This document shows, piece after piece, positions 14,281 through 26,685 of a DNA stretch of 64,000 nt. Source of the stretch: Bugula neritina (Eukaryota > Bryozoa > Gymnolaemata > Cheilostomatida > Bugulidae); assembly GCA_964035545.1 (NCBI GenBank), contig OZ037766.1, forward strand, positions 6,239,722-6,303,721, read 5' to 3'. The position numbers and the translations under genes were made by a program. Numbering within the stretch: position 1 is the stretch's first letter; every line of letters begins with the position of its first letter. The notes below the pieces were generated by a model that saw only the letters and a program-made list of their open reading frames with translations, was not told the origin of the DNA and ran no database searches.

Positions 14281-15248
14281 CAGCAGCAGTAGTAGCAGTA
14301 GTAGTAGCAGCAGCAGTAGTAGCAGCAGCAGCAGTAGTAATAGTGGTGGTAGTTGTGGTAGTGGTAGTAGTAGTAGAGGTAGTAGTAGAGGTAGAGTGAT
14401 TGTTAGTAGTAGCATTGGTGTTGCATTGGTTGCAGTAATGGTATTGGTGAAAAATATTGTAAGTTGTGGTAATTTTATTAGCAGTAACAGCAATAATAGC
14501 AGTAGTAGAACTTTACAGTAATGGCAGTTCAGTGAATGTAAACAATATTAAATAAAGTAAACCAATTTAATTCCTAAAAGTGGCAAATTGTGCACAAATT
14601 ATTTTATAAACAAAAACTAAAAATCTCAACAAATACTTCATGTTAGTTAAACCAGCACTCAATTGTAGTAGTTTTACTAGACAAATGCTATCTAAATGAA
14701 GTATTAACTGGACATATTAATTTTTTGTTTAGAAACTCAAGGGAATTCTCCACACTTGGATAAACTAAAGTTTTTATTGATTGTACAGTAAGGTAATTTT
14801 CGTTAGTGCCTAGTTCAGTTGTCCGAGGAACATAACAGTTCTCATGCCTTATTAATGAGAACGTTGCTACAATGCATCAACTGTTAGCATTGTGCATATT
14901 TGGATATGCACAACAAGGAAAAAGCATGATTATTTTTACATTATAATTCAGCTCATTGATTATACTTATAACAAAATAGCATTGCAACATATTTCTCTAC
15001 CTCCAGCAGTTCAAAGTTGTGTTCACTTTCTGCATGCATGGCGCTGACTGACTCCAGCTTGGCTGCTAAACTCTGGCATTTGCTTTGGGCTTCCTACAAT
15101 CATTTGTCAAACACAGCTGAAACTACAAACTAAATTGAACCCTTTTACTGTATTAGATAGTTTCAGGAATACAATTTATTTTTACCAACTGTAGGCTTTT
15201 TAGGAAGACAAGCATATAATATTATGTTAATGTTATAATAATGATATT

Positions 15249-15340
<92 letters not shown>

Positions 15341-18300
15341 CATAGGGGTGTGTGTGTATATAAGTATATAGGATGTATATGTATATGATCAATGCAACAT
15401 CCTATAATGCAATCCTCACGACATAAACTGAGAACGAAAAGAAACTATCTTTAAGGTAATCCTTAAATAAATTTATTTGCTAAGTTACTTTTTAATTGCA
15501 TGTGTAGTTTGACAAAATGTGTAAATTACTAACAGTAATGAATTATACAGTAAGTAAAATATTGACAGGCAAATGCCTTCTGGTAGCCACTTAATCTTCA
15601 GCTGAAAACTGCTGAAGCTCAAGAATTAAGTAAATACTTGTAATAGAGATTCTTGCTCCTGAGTCAAGGCTTGCTGCACTGAGAGCTCATCAACAACTCT
15701 ACTCTTCTCTGATTGCTCAGCTGTCAGTTCTTTTTCAGCCAATTGAATCTTCTCCAACATTTCTTTCAATATCCTGGAAAGTGGTAATTCTAAAGTGCAT
15801 GCATTAAGGTAAGACCATGTGCTTATAAGCTTACAAATGTTGTCACAATCAATAACTAGATATTTTAGTAATAAAGCACAATACATCGACATGAAATACT
15901 GAAAAGCTCAGGAAAAGCTCTGAAATATCAAGAGTTTAGCTGTTGTATAGCTTTCTAATTCTTTTACACGATCTAAAAGCTGTGCCCTTACTGTTCTTGC
16001 TCTTTTATAAACTCAGTAAGACGGACATTCTCAGCTCTAGATATTTCTATTTCTTTCTTTGTTTCAACTATCTGATTTCCATTAGACTCCAACTCCATTT
16101 TGAGGTTGTGCATTTCTTCAGCATGCTCTTGCTTACTTTTGGAGTTTTCTTCTTCCAACTTTTCCAGCTTAGATTTCACCTCAGATAATCGAGCTGATAT
16201 AAATAGAGCACAGCCAATTCTAAGTATCAACTTGTACGAGATATTTTATGGCTGAGCAAGTAATTATTGTGGGGATAATTTACTTGTATACTGTGAAAAA
16301 CCTTTTTAAGGCACAAAAATAATGAAGAAAAGAAATAAAACTATACCAAATAACATGATTAGCACTGTGCAATTTGTAACTATCGAAAAAATAAAACTTC
16401 ATTTACACTCATTCTATACTAGTGTCACCCTTAACTACATAAAATTCCCTAACTTAAAAGAATGTCAAGACTTTCATAACAAGATTTAATGAAAGCTGTG
16501 TAACAACTTGTGCTGAAAATATAGCTCTCAACAAAATTCCATTGCAACTATTTCAGGTAATGAGCCTCTATTATATAAATAAACTGTATTCCAGCTACAA
16601 ATCAAATGCATTAGGAGTTGCCTGTCTACCAGAGGACAATACAAAGTGGACACTATCTGGCAGCTTACACTTAAGGTCATCAATTTGCTTGAGATCTTGT
16701 GCCTCCCTCTGCTCACTGTACGAAAGGTCCTGCTTGTGTTTCTTACGAGTTTTGGCTAGTTCATACTCCAGCTGTTCAGTGTAGACGGCCTGCTCCTCTG
16801 CCCTAGCCTGCAGGGCCACGTTTTCACATTTCAATAATGACATCTATAATCATATTACATCATAGCTGCAATGTTGTGCAAAGAGCTTGCATAACACACT
16901 GATTTTTAAAAAATAATCAAAATGAGTTAAAAACCCAGAAACCATTAAAGCATAGGATCAACAATAAAAGTAAGCATACAAATATTATAAAATATGTGCT
17001 GGCAAATGCAATACTAAGCAATACCAACTCCATAAAACAGGTAGATTGAGCATTACAGTGATTGAACTTAATATTTATCTCCTTTTAAAAAAAATTGTGC
17101 TTTTTAAAACTTATCAGTCATTCATGTAAAGTTTGTTTAAAGCAATCATAGTACAAAATATAATGTCAAAGGATTGTTTTGAATGATTAAATAATACAAA
17201 AATGTGTAATAATTTCACATGTTTTGCTGTAAGTTATTTATTTTGAAAAAGATAGATAGTAGTTATGTTGATGTGCTACAACATGAAGTCATTATAGATC
17301 TAACCTCATCATTGAACTGCGAGGTTTGACCTAACTTATCTTTATTGATTTGTGTAAGCTTTGCCCTGAGGTGCCGAACAGTAACTAAAATTAAACAGAC
17401 ATATACTTGTATTAAATTATAGTGCAAATGAAAGCAAGTAATGCAGTGTGTATTTTATACAAAAATATATATGTGCATGTTATTATTGGTAACTTTCAAC
17501 AGTGTCATTACTGGGTTTACTCAATGTAAATATTTAATAAACAAAATAACCGCACTGTTTACTAGAGAACAGCATGATTCACAAAAACTTCAAGTATACA
17601 ATAAAAATACACAACACACATATAAACTATTACAATGGCTTATTAGTTCAAGAGAAGGTATATTATATAATATGAATAATAAAATAAAATAAATACCTCT
17701 TTCTGACTCCAATTCACTTTTTATTCTTTTCATCATTCGTTTGAGATGAGCCAAATTAACAAAATCAGCTGTTGATATGTCACTTTCATTGTCACTTCCT
17801 TCAAATGAAGGTATTGCCATGTCAGTTTGTAGCTTTGTATTATTATTCCTGCTGTTTTGATTATTCTGAAACAGCAAAACAAGTTAAATAAACATCCATT
17901 GTGTTAATTTTCCGATGTAGTACTGAAATAAAAACAACATAAAGAAAAGTCAGTAAAATTTTGTAATTTACAATAGTCTAGATTGTCAACCGTTTTAGCC
18001 ACATTTAGAAAACAAAATAATTTGCTGTAATTTAAACACTTTTATAACAAGCATTTTAACACACTTCCATAATTAGGCATTAGTTTCAAAATAAAATCGA
18101 AATAAGCATTATTAAAAACTTGTAAATATAGACTTGCCGAATTGTTTTCATTTTTTAGAAAGTCATTTTCATTAGCTGGTATATCAAGGATATGATCACA
18201 GTCCATGTTAATAGAGCTGCTTGATATGGGAGACATTCCTGGACTGCCTATGAGTTTGTCTTCAGATGTGGAGGTCTCTGAGGTCTGGTCACTCTCTTCA

Positions 18301-18398
18301 GATGTAATGGACTTTGAACTAACAGCTTGTTTACCCGAGACTACTTCATTGCTAGTGGCTGACCCTTCAGCCTCCTCATCTTGTTCAGCAGAATTCAT
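3380..18398 (-). CDS. CCDC171: Coiled-coil domain-containing protein 171, 23 coding exons
   Basis: Exons (minus strand, 5' to 3'): 18398-18138, 17865-17697, 17384-17305, 16843-16669, 16193-15992, 15773-15638, 15093-15001, 14017-13857, 13353-13200, 12891-12694, 12343-12254, 12156-11995, 11550-11335, 10727-10527, 9385-9153, 7104-6866, 6562-6449, 6294-6071, 5637-5455, 5212-5021, 4750-4559, 4001-3765, 3583-3380. Codon phase is continuous and gives about 1371 residues, against roughly 1326 in human. The protein is mostly heptad-rich coiled coil after a Ser/Glu-rich N-terminus. Blocks diagnostic of CCDC171 are KLTWSEL (exon 13), [20 protein letters not shown] (exon 15), [15 protein letters not shown] (exon 16), and the late coiled coils [18 protein letters not shown] and [16 protein letters not shown]. 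Its molecular role is poorly known. Exon 1 ends at a GC rather than a GT donor. The start ATG at 18398 is the first in the open block, and an upstream noncoding exon is possible. The exon 22 acceptor (4002-4003) is the least certain junction. Confidence 0.88.
5641..5800. repeat. 16-bp tandem repeat abutting a CCDC171 splice acceptor
   Basis: About nine imperfect units of aacaggaagtagtaac. In the CCDC171 sense direction it reads as pyrimidine-rich TTCCTGTTGTTACTAC and ends 2 bases from the acceptor AG (5638-5639) of the exon starting at 5637. Confidence 0.9.
6318..6385. repeat. 10-bp tandem repeat agtatatcac
   Basis: Five to six units in the 154-nt intron between the CCDC171 exons at 6562-6449 and 6294-6071. 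Degenerate copies (agtatactac, tagtatac) continue to about 6420, so the repeat fills most of this short intron. Confidence 0.85.
6598..6722. repeat. Interrupted (GT)n microsatellite
   Basis: A GT tract broken by tcg and tca, reading (CA)n in the CCDC171 sense strand. It lies 34 bases upstream of the acceptor (6563-6564) of the exon starting at 6562. Confidence 0.9.
14034..14400. repeat. (GGT/AGT)n trinucleotide tract in a CCDC171 intron
   Basis: Long array of ggtagt, then pure agt units, then agc/agt mixtures. Frames on both strands stay open and translate as poly-Ser/Gly, poly-Val or poly-Leu/Pro; these are artefacts. In the CCDC171 transcript it reads (ACTACC/ACT)n, and its near edge is 15 bases from the acceptor of the exon starting at 14017. 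Confidence 0.95.
15248..15337. repeat. (TA)n microsatellite
   Basis: About 45 TA dinucleotides with one ttt interruption near 15271, in the CCDC171 intron upstream of the exon starting at 15093. Confidence 0.95.
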
Positions 18399-21227
18399 CA
18401 CTTTTTGCCCTTCAAACTTAAAAACATTAAAAATTTGTAATATATTCGCAAAACATAGAAACTTTCAAAAAAAAATTGATGCTAAAAATACCATCATAAT
18501 TTGACATAGACAAAACACAAAAGCAAATTTATTGTAACTAAATTCACATTGTAGTTATATAAAAAAAAATGACATTCTGCTTAACACATGTTCATTTATT
18601 CACGCAGCTATTGTAAAATACTTGAGTGAGGGTTAATGAAGGTTAGTTTACTAATACAAAGTATATTATAGCGCATTTAATATCATTGTGATTGTCTAAG
18701 GCATTAATAGCATACATTTTCTAACAACTATAAAAACCACTATGACTGACCCTTAGTATTAACTGATCACCAATAGCATCATCAAATATCTACAAGTATC
18801 ACTACCTATACTCTAATTTGAATATAATTACATTTCTTATCATAGTCATAATGTATAAGAATTACAACTATTAGATTTACTCTTGTACAGGTCATACGGT
18901 ACCTACTATTAGTATTAGTATTACTATTACTCACTATTACTCAGTATTAGTATTAGTGTTACTATTACGACAAATACAAGTATTACCACAAATAATAGTA
19001 TAACTACAAGTAAAAACTAAAAGTCTTATATATAAGTTATAAGTATAACTTAAACTTAAAAATTATTCATTAAACTATAGTAATAGTTATCACTATCAGT
19101 GACAGTATCAGCGAGTATGAGTATGAGTATGAGTATGAGTATCACTATCCTCATCCTGGTTACTTTACAGGCAGGTCAGGTCATTCTAGCGTGACTTCAT
19201 TTTTTTAACATGTGCCGTTATAATAATCAACTTATTATAAACCCTTGATATTGCTCAGATATGTTACAGATGCTGCAAAGAACTACTTTTAGTTTGAAAT
19301 GTCATTGAAAAAAGTTTATAAACACCGCCATGTTTGACAACAATAACTGCTTAGATTATTGGTCGCATATATTATTAACAGACCAATTATTGCAGCTTTC
19401 CACGCTCGATAGCCAATGACGGGGACCATCGATTACTTCATTTCTTAACTGTAAGTTTTCTACAAAAAGAGGCAATAAATGTAAGAGCTCAATTTGAAAT
19501 GTAAGGAGTTGTCCCACTAGTTTAGACTAGTCCACTGGTCTAGTCTAGTCCCAGTAGTCTAAACTACCAGCGATGGGGCTATACTAATACAGTATGAGTA
19601 TGAGTACACTTATTTGGCAAGTTTATTCTCATGAATCATAAATTAATACTTGAGTCAAGATGAATAATTATAGTATCGTGTCATATATTACATTTACTAA
19701 GAGTATAATTATGATGATTTCTATTAGTAGGACTGTGTTGTTCTCACATAGTTATTGTTATTATACCAATAGGCAATATAAATATGATAAAAGAAAATTT
19801 AGGTCAAATTGAAATTGAAATAATTACATTTATTTTAACTTTTAGTTTTACATTATCACTATGACTATAATATATCAATATGCTTATGAGTATGAATATA
19901 AATGATAATAATACTTAATAGTATAAATGTTAATAAATCAAATATAGTAATATTATATTTATTGTTGATAATAATTTACATTAATATTATAATTTGATAT
20001 GTTGATTTATTAAATTTAGTTATAGCTATCAACAATATCAATATGAATAGAGTAAAACTAAAAGTAAATGTAATACTTATAATTTATAATTATGCTATTA
20101 GTATTACTAATAGTAATACTAATAGTAATAGTAATACAATAATAATATTAATTTAATTATAATAAGGATAACCATTAACTGTAACAATAATACCAATGGC
20201 AATACTTATACTTATAGTTATAATTATACTTATAGTTATGTACATTATACTAACAGTAATAGCCAATAGTGAATAGGGAAAATACTGACCTTGCAGTATG
20301 AGTATCAGTATCAGTATAAATATAGGTATAACTGTAAGTATAAGTAGTAGTAATTGTATAACTATAAGTATTAGTATACATAACATCTAATGATCATTTA
20401 CATTTGCAAATTTAGCTTTGAGTTTGTGGTGTGTTGTACAACTACAATTTTAAGATCACTATTGTGATTAGAGTTAGTGTTACTTACTGTTAGCTTTCAC
20501 TGATTTTTGTCATCAAATTTTAAATTTGATATTATGATACTGATTTTCACAATAGAGTTGCACTGTGCAAGACTTCTTTAATAGCATTTTGAGTCATACT
20601 TATTTATATTCATTTTGTTTTAAAAAGAGCATCATCATCACTATCAAAATGATAGTTACTTTTATATACTAGTACCAGTAGGTTTCATTCCAGATAGACG
20701 CTTCCCAATTAAACGATAGGCTAAATTTCCCACTTGGACGTTTTCCACTTAGAAAGGTTTTCTATGAAGTATAAATGCTTGTGAAGATAAAATTTTAGCT
20801 CCCATTTTTTGCAAAGTAGTGCGTGGTGCTGTAAAGCCATCGAATAAATGGGAGAGGGGCAAGCTTGTAGTTTATATTAAAGTGACTGGCACTAAATCCG
20901 TAATCTCATTACTAATCGTGTCTAGAGGATAAACCCTATTTTTCTGCTTGCCTTTGAAGAATTGTTCTTAAAAAATGTTTTAAGTTCACCATATTCAGTG
21001 GTCTAGTTCTGGTTCTAAGCAAAACTTTGAAGCTCAATTTTTATAATTACGTGTATATATGCTAGTAAGCTACAATGCATTGGTGATATGTTATAATAGC
21101 TGTATTCATCTTTTTTAAGTTTTTTTTCAGTTTACAGACACATTTTTGAATATATATATTCAGCAATTTTATATACCTGTAGATAACAGTATAATCAAGA
21201 TTTGGGGAAACACAATATACATTTTAG
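18399..21227. other. Divergent intergenic region with simple repeats, CCDC171 to PH-domain gene
   Basis: No coding block is recognised. It contains degenerate TAGTA/TATTAC simple sequence (18905-19130, 19850-20370). The likely CCDC171 promoter lies near 19350-19440, where the minus strand has two CCAAT-type motifs (attggtc around 19360; the plus strand shows gaccaattattg and gccaatgacgggg). A hairpin lies at 19517-19565 (agtttagac ... gtctaaact). The promoter placement is inference. Confidence 0.4.
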
Positions 21228-24200
21228 ATGGCTACACCACTGAAGTCCGGCTTTCTGCAAAGATACAGTCGTAAGCTATTTTATAGCAATTATTTTTTTT
21301 ACATTCAGTTTTCAATGTAAAAAATAGTTTCATAAACATATAACACTTATATTATATACATAGATTGATGTGATTGTTTAGGATGCGTGTAGCTCGAAGC
21401 TTGAAAGTTTGCAGTGTAAGTAAAAAGATCATATACACTTATTGGCACAATTTTGAATAAAAAACCTAATGGTTGGAACTCACCACTAATTATACTGATA
21501 CTATTGATTTTTTAGCATTTAGCATTTTTAGCACTCTAAAACTCTGAATTTGTAGACTATGCTAAACAAATCTGCCTTTAACCAAGACAAATAATGATTG
21601 TAATTGTGCAGAACTAGTAGCAATATAGATAAGAGCAAAGGAATTACTAAAACTGTAGATTTTGTTGTGTATCATATGCAACACATAGCTGCAGCTATAA
21701 TAATGATTTTTTTCAGGGAAGTTTATGCAAGAAGGTTGGAAACCCATATGGTGCGTTTTGTATAGTGACAGTACATTTCTTTGGTATAAGCATCAAAACG
21801 ATCGTTCGGCAAAGGGGCAAGTAAATCTGAAGGTAAACTATGAATACAGTAGTTTATAAGCATATAACACAATAACTTGTGTCATATGCATAAAAAATAT
21901 GCGTTTAAATTTGCTCAGCTTTTTGGGTTAATTTATTGTGATTATTGAGTCTTGGTGAAGGAGAGGCTACTGTACTGTCAGGCAAGACTTACTCACTTGG
22001 CTCGCTTTTCGCTTGACCGTTAGACAGCGTCGACAGTAGAGGGCTACTGTCGCACTAGGCGCATCACTTCACCCTGTGTGTAGACACACCAACCAACTAA
22101 AATTGTGATTATTATAGAATTGGGGTTTAATGGAATGTTTATATTTGTGATGGTTTTTTGCAGAGTATTGCAGAGTTTTTCGCGGTGGGTGTATTTGCTA
22201 CCCGTATACCGAATGCCCCTAAAGTACCCCAGCAGCAGGCGGAGTTGTTGATAGCTCTTCCTGACAGACCCAGCAGGGATGCTTTTGTAGAGTTTTTTAT
22301 GGCAAACAGCAAACCAGAATTAGAGTGAGTTGCTATTTACTATTAATACACACTTTTATTATATACTATCACTGCATACTATGTTATATTATTGCTGTGT
22401 GCTATATGCTGTTTACTATATATTATTACAGCATAATACTACAGCATGCTACCTCTATATGCGATAACGATTTACTATGACTACACACTATGTACTATTA
22501 CTATAATATGTTACTACTATGTACTGTGTCCTATTACTACATACCAATAATATATACTATTGCTATGTATGCTATTGCTATAAACTATTACTAATTGCCA
22601 ATCATGATTAAAATATATATGTTTGCTTTATGAGAATAATTGTAGTTATAAAATAAAGTGTTTCTTGTATATATATTCATTGGATTTGGTAAGTAACTGT
22701 AACTTTTTTCATTGACGTTAATTTAGAGGTGGCAGTCACAATGCTCTGATACTTGGTTGTATATTTTTGTAGTGAGTGGATGTCGAAAATGGTTTCAACT
22801 GTGAGTAGTCTTTAGAATATAATTCATCTGTATTAATTACTTTTTTTGGGTTTTAGTTGACATACTTTATTATTGAAAAGCGTGCATCTGATTTTCTTCA
22901 TTTGATAAAATTTCATTAATATTTACAGTCGACAAACTTACCTCAATTTACAATCCTGATAACAAATTAAAGGTTAAGATTTACTTGGTTTTTATCGTCA
23001 TATTGTTTATTGTTTTATCGTTATTGTTTAATTTTTGTAAATATTTCTTCTATTAAAGTTACCCCCTGCACCTGCAGCCCCTCCACCGACAGCGGCCCCT
23101 CCTGGCCCATCTCATGCCCCTCCTCCTTCTGGTTCATATCACGCTGCTCCTGCTGGCGGGATGCCTCAACCTGGTTTAGGATTTGGTAGGATAAATTATT
23201 GCTTCTTCTGACGGTTTAATCTTAATATAAATATAAATACTGAATGTCCATCTCTCCTCAGACTGTCAGTTTGATGTGGGAGCTTGTGATGGAGTTGATG
23301 CTGTTTGTAAATGACTTGAGTTATACTGATACTGAGTATAAACTTAACCAACTGGTGATGTTTTAGATATGCCAGGCCCCTCTAGCTACCCAGCACAACC
23401 AGGGGCATATCCACAGCAAGGGACTTATCCACAGCAAGGGGCGTATCCACAGCAAGGGGCGTATCCCCAGCAACCAGAGGCATATCCACAGCAACCAGGG
23501 GCATACCCCCAGCAGCCAGGGGCGTATCCTCAACAAGGAGCATACCCCCAGCAGCCAGGGGCGTACCCACAGCAAGGTGAATCTTTCTATATCACAATAC
23601 ATTCACCTAGTCTTGAAAATGTTGGAATGAAATAAGACATATAGCTTACTGTTCTCTTGTAATTATTCTACCAATTTTCTAGCTTGCAGTATATGCATAG
23701 TTTTAAATCTAAATAAAACAAATATGCGCAACCCAAAAAGGGGATGTCAAAATAAAAAATATACTGAAATGAAATGTCTTTGGTTATTCAGTTAAATGCC
23801 CAAACTGTTGGTTATGTGAAGGAGACATAATTCATTGAATAAAATGATCCAACAGCAAGCACACAGCATATGTGCTGACTTAGTATTGTTTCTATTGTGT
23901 CATTCATTTCAGAGCAAGGATAGAGTTATTGTCAACTCCTGTGGGTTTATAGTTGGAAATTCCAACTATTGTGTGTTCCGTAGGTGTTGAATTTCATTTA
24001 TTAAGTTTAAACCTGTGACCTTCACAGCATGTTTTTGCAGGTGGCTACCAACAACCACCTGGTTACAATGGCTACCCGGCAGCAGGTGCTGCCCATGGTA
24101 CTCATCAGATAGTGTACAAGAATGGCAAGCCCAAGAAAAAGAAAATACTTGGAGTGAACCAAAACACAGCTACTGGTATGTCTTCCAGCATAATGTTTCA

Positions 24201-24899
24201 TATATTAAAAGTGACCATAAGTTCAACTTCAGTTGCAATGATCATGAATTTGTTGGATTGGTTTGTCATTGTGATTTTTAAGTAAACTGTAAAAGCAAGT
24301 TGTAGTTGTTACAATGTATTATTTATATTAACTATTATTCTTTTATTCTAACTTGTCATAGAAATTAATGTTGGAATGATGTTTGTTGCAGTAATAATGA
24401 AAAAATACATTATTAGAACTATAAGCATGTTAATAAATGTGGCACGCACTATCATTAGGCAAAACATTATACTGGGTTAACTCTGCATTATAAAAGACAG
24501 CATAATATTGTAACTGATAGTTAATCAGAAACAGGCATTTGCTTAGTAGTAAATACACAAAAATCATCTGTGGAGATTTAGAAATTAAGATTTGTTTTTC
24601 ATTCTTTGGTATATTTTACTCCAAAATAGTTTAGGATAAGTTACCTCCCTGCAATGCCAATGCAAACAAATTTCTTGTTGGCACATACATTTTCCATTGA
24701 GCTGTAACCATGACTATACTTTGTACAACTTCTTGCTTTAGGGGTGATTGGTGGTGCTGCAGCTGGTTACATGCTCGGTAGGATGACTGGAGGGTTCGGC
24801 GGATGGGGACACGGGTTTGGCGGCGGCTGGGGAAGCTGGAGCTCACTAAGTAGCTTCGGGAGTTGTGGAAGTTTTGGCAGTTTTGGTAGCTTTGACTAG
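21228..24899 (+). CDS. PH-domain protein with YPQQ repeats and a Gly-rich tail
   Basis: Exons: 21228-21270, 21717-21832, 22164-22324, 22773-22800, 23059-23185, 23367-23576, 24041-24175, 24742-24899. Phases agree and give 325 residues. Residues 1-115 look like a pleckstrin-homology domain: a start typical of the first strands ([13 protein letters not shown]), [18 protein letters not shown], a middle [16 protein letters not shown], and a C-terminal helix ending DEWMSKMV with the near-invariant Trp. PH domains usually bind phosphoinositides at membranes. Next come a Pro/Ala-rich linker, about nine AYPQQ(P)G repeats (residues ~160-228), a basic KPKKKK patch, a glycine-zipper-like [10 protein letters not shown] and a Gly/Ser/Phe-rich end. 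I do not recognise a named orthologue. The layout suggests a small membrane-associated adaptor. The start is the first ATG, directly after an acceptor-like tttag, so a 5' noncoding exon is likely. Confidence 0.75.
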
Positions 24900-25683
24900 T
24901 CTTTCTAAGTAATCTCTAGCTTTTTGTGATTTTTCTCATATAATATATTTGTTATGTAATGTTGTAATGAAGAAAATATTGTATTTTTGTATTGTTTTGA
25001 TTTTACAGGCGTACTGTATTTTATTATAAAGTTCAACACAAATTTATTAGCTTTTGCCAGTATTTAGAAATAACTTGACATTTCATGCAATTTTTCACTT
25101 ACTCACTGTGGCCGAAATGTGATAGGTTCAAACAGCGCTATTGATAATTATTCACTATATTCTATTTTGAATGCAACAGTGTACTTATGAATGCTAAAAG
25201 TGTCTTTCTAGCTAAATTTGCTGTATACTTTTTGGCAACAATTGTCATAAAGTAGCTGAAATGTTTTATAATTTATTTGCCTCCCCATAAACAGATTTGG
25301 TGTTTGTGTATATGTGATTAATTTATCAGAAATATAAAGCTTAATATATTTTTTACTTTAACTGAAAGGCGATTATTTTTTAAATAACACTATTACATAT
25401 AAATATATAATTTGCTGCATTTTTTATTATGATGGATATTTTTTGCTTTGAAATATGAATTACAAATGTTCCTAAAATCAGTTGAATAATTTAATCAGGT
25501 ACATCCAGGAACTTAATTAATTTTTTTTTATTATCTAAAACTAGATAATGCCATCAATGGTACTGAGATCAATTAAAACGCGAAATTGAACACGTGCTAA
25601 TTTTGCTAACTATCGCGTCGAAGTTGCAGCTGAGGTCTATGCAGCTAACTTACATAACACATGTTGTCTCCGCCGGCAGAATG

Positions 25684-25703
25684 TGAATTTTCTAGAAATT
25701 TCA
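25684..25703 (+). promoter_or_regulatory. Heat-shock element upstream of HSPD1
   Basis: Four perfectly spaced alternating units, nGAAnnTTCnnGAAnnTTCn, with GAA at 25685, TTC at 25690, GAA at 25695 and TTC at 25700. This is the canonical HSF1-trimer site. It sits about 200 bp before a strong splice donor (gaga|gtaagt, 25904/25905), and an acceptor (atttag, 27441-27446) lies ten bases before the HSPD1 ATG. A noncoding first exon starting between them is inferred, as in vertebrate HSPD1. Confidence 0.75.
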
Positions 25704-26615
25704 CATGCGCTTTTACTATAGTCCAATATTTGATAAATATACGTGCAGGTTTATTATTCTTGAATAATTGAATGGTGACAGTAAAAAAGCCAAACTTCCA
25801 AGTCTAACCGGCATTGCAACATCTCGCTTTTTTCATATTGCACGTGCAGGGAAGGAAAGATTTGCCATTATTATCATTGATAAATCTGCTAACCTGAATT
25901 GAGAGTAAGTTTAAGTAAAGCACTATTAATATTACTACTTAGATAATTCTAAAACTGATTTGTATTAATTTTGATGATTATCATACTGATGATCACGGTA
26001 TTGCCATTGCCATTGGACTTGGGAATCTTTATCTTCTAGTACTAGTAGTAGTAGTACTACTACTACAGTACTACTGGTACTACTAGTACTACTACTAGTA
26101 GTAGTAGTAGTTCTACTCTCACTCTGGCTCTGAGTAACACCAACTCTAAGTCTAACACAGTAACTGTAAGTGTAACACTCTAACAGTAATATTAAATCAC
26201 AACTGTAACTCAAACTGTAAGAGTAAAGGTAAGACTTGCAGTTACGCAGACTGAGACAGTAACTTTAAGTTTAAGTCTAGGACTTGTAGTTGAACTTGGC
26301 AGTTAAACTTTATCAGTTTATGCAATTGTAAATCACTAAATGTAAATCAAAATTTTGTCACCAATTATGAATTAATATTATCATGAATTGATATTAATCA
26401 TTATAATTATGGTTTAACTTTACGTTAGTCTTAGACTTCGTGTTAGTTGTTAGTTTTACTGTTATGCTTACTTTTAAAGTAGTCTTACTGTAAGTGTATG
26501 GTTTTACCCATTGACTGCATTGCTTACTCTTACTGTAAGTGTTAGTGCATGCTAATGCTTGCACCTGGCAGCATTCTGATTCTCAGTTTTTGCTAATTTT
26601 ATTCTACACTTGACA

Positions 26616-26685
26616 AGTATCAGCATCTACAAAATGAAAAAGTTTTTTGCAGTATCAGCATCTACAAAATGAAAAAGTTTTTTGC
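26616..26685. repeat. Perfect 35-bp tandem duplication
   Basis: The unit beginning agtatcagcatctac and ending gttttttgc occurs twice back to back, within the inferred first intron of HSPD1. Confidence 0.9.

Noticed and set aside
13983-14521. Poly-Val, poly-Ser/Gly and poly-Leu/Pro frames
   Set aside because: Pure translation of the GGT/AGT trinucleotide tract in a CCDC171 intron.
22929-22975. Possible extra exon (cgacaaacttacctcaattt) in the PH-domain gene
   Set aside because: In the phase required it reads into a stop before a usable donor; skipping it keeps the frame.
23363-23602. Minus-strand frames of Leu/Trp/Arg repeats
   Set aside because: Antisense of the YPQQ-repeat exon of the PH-domain gene.
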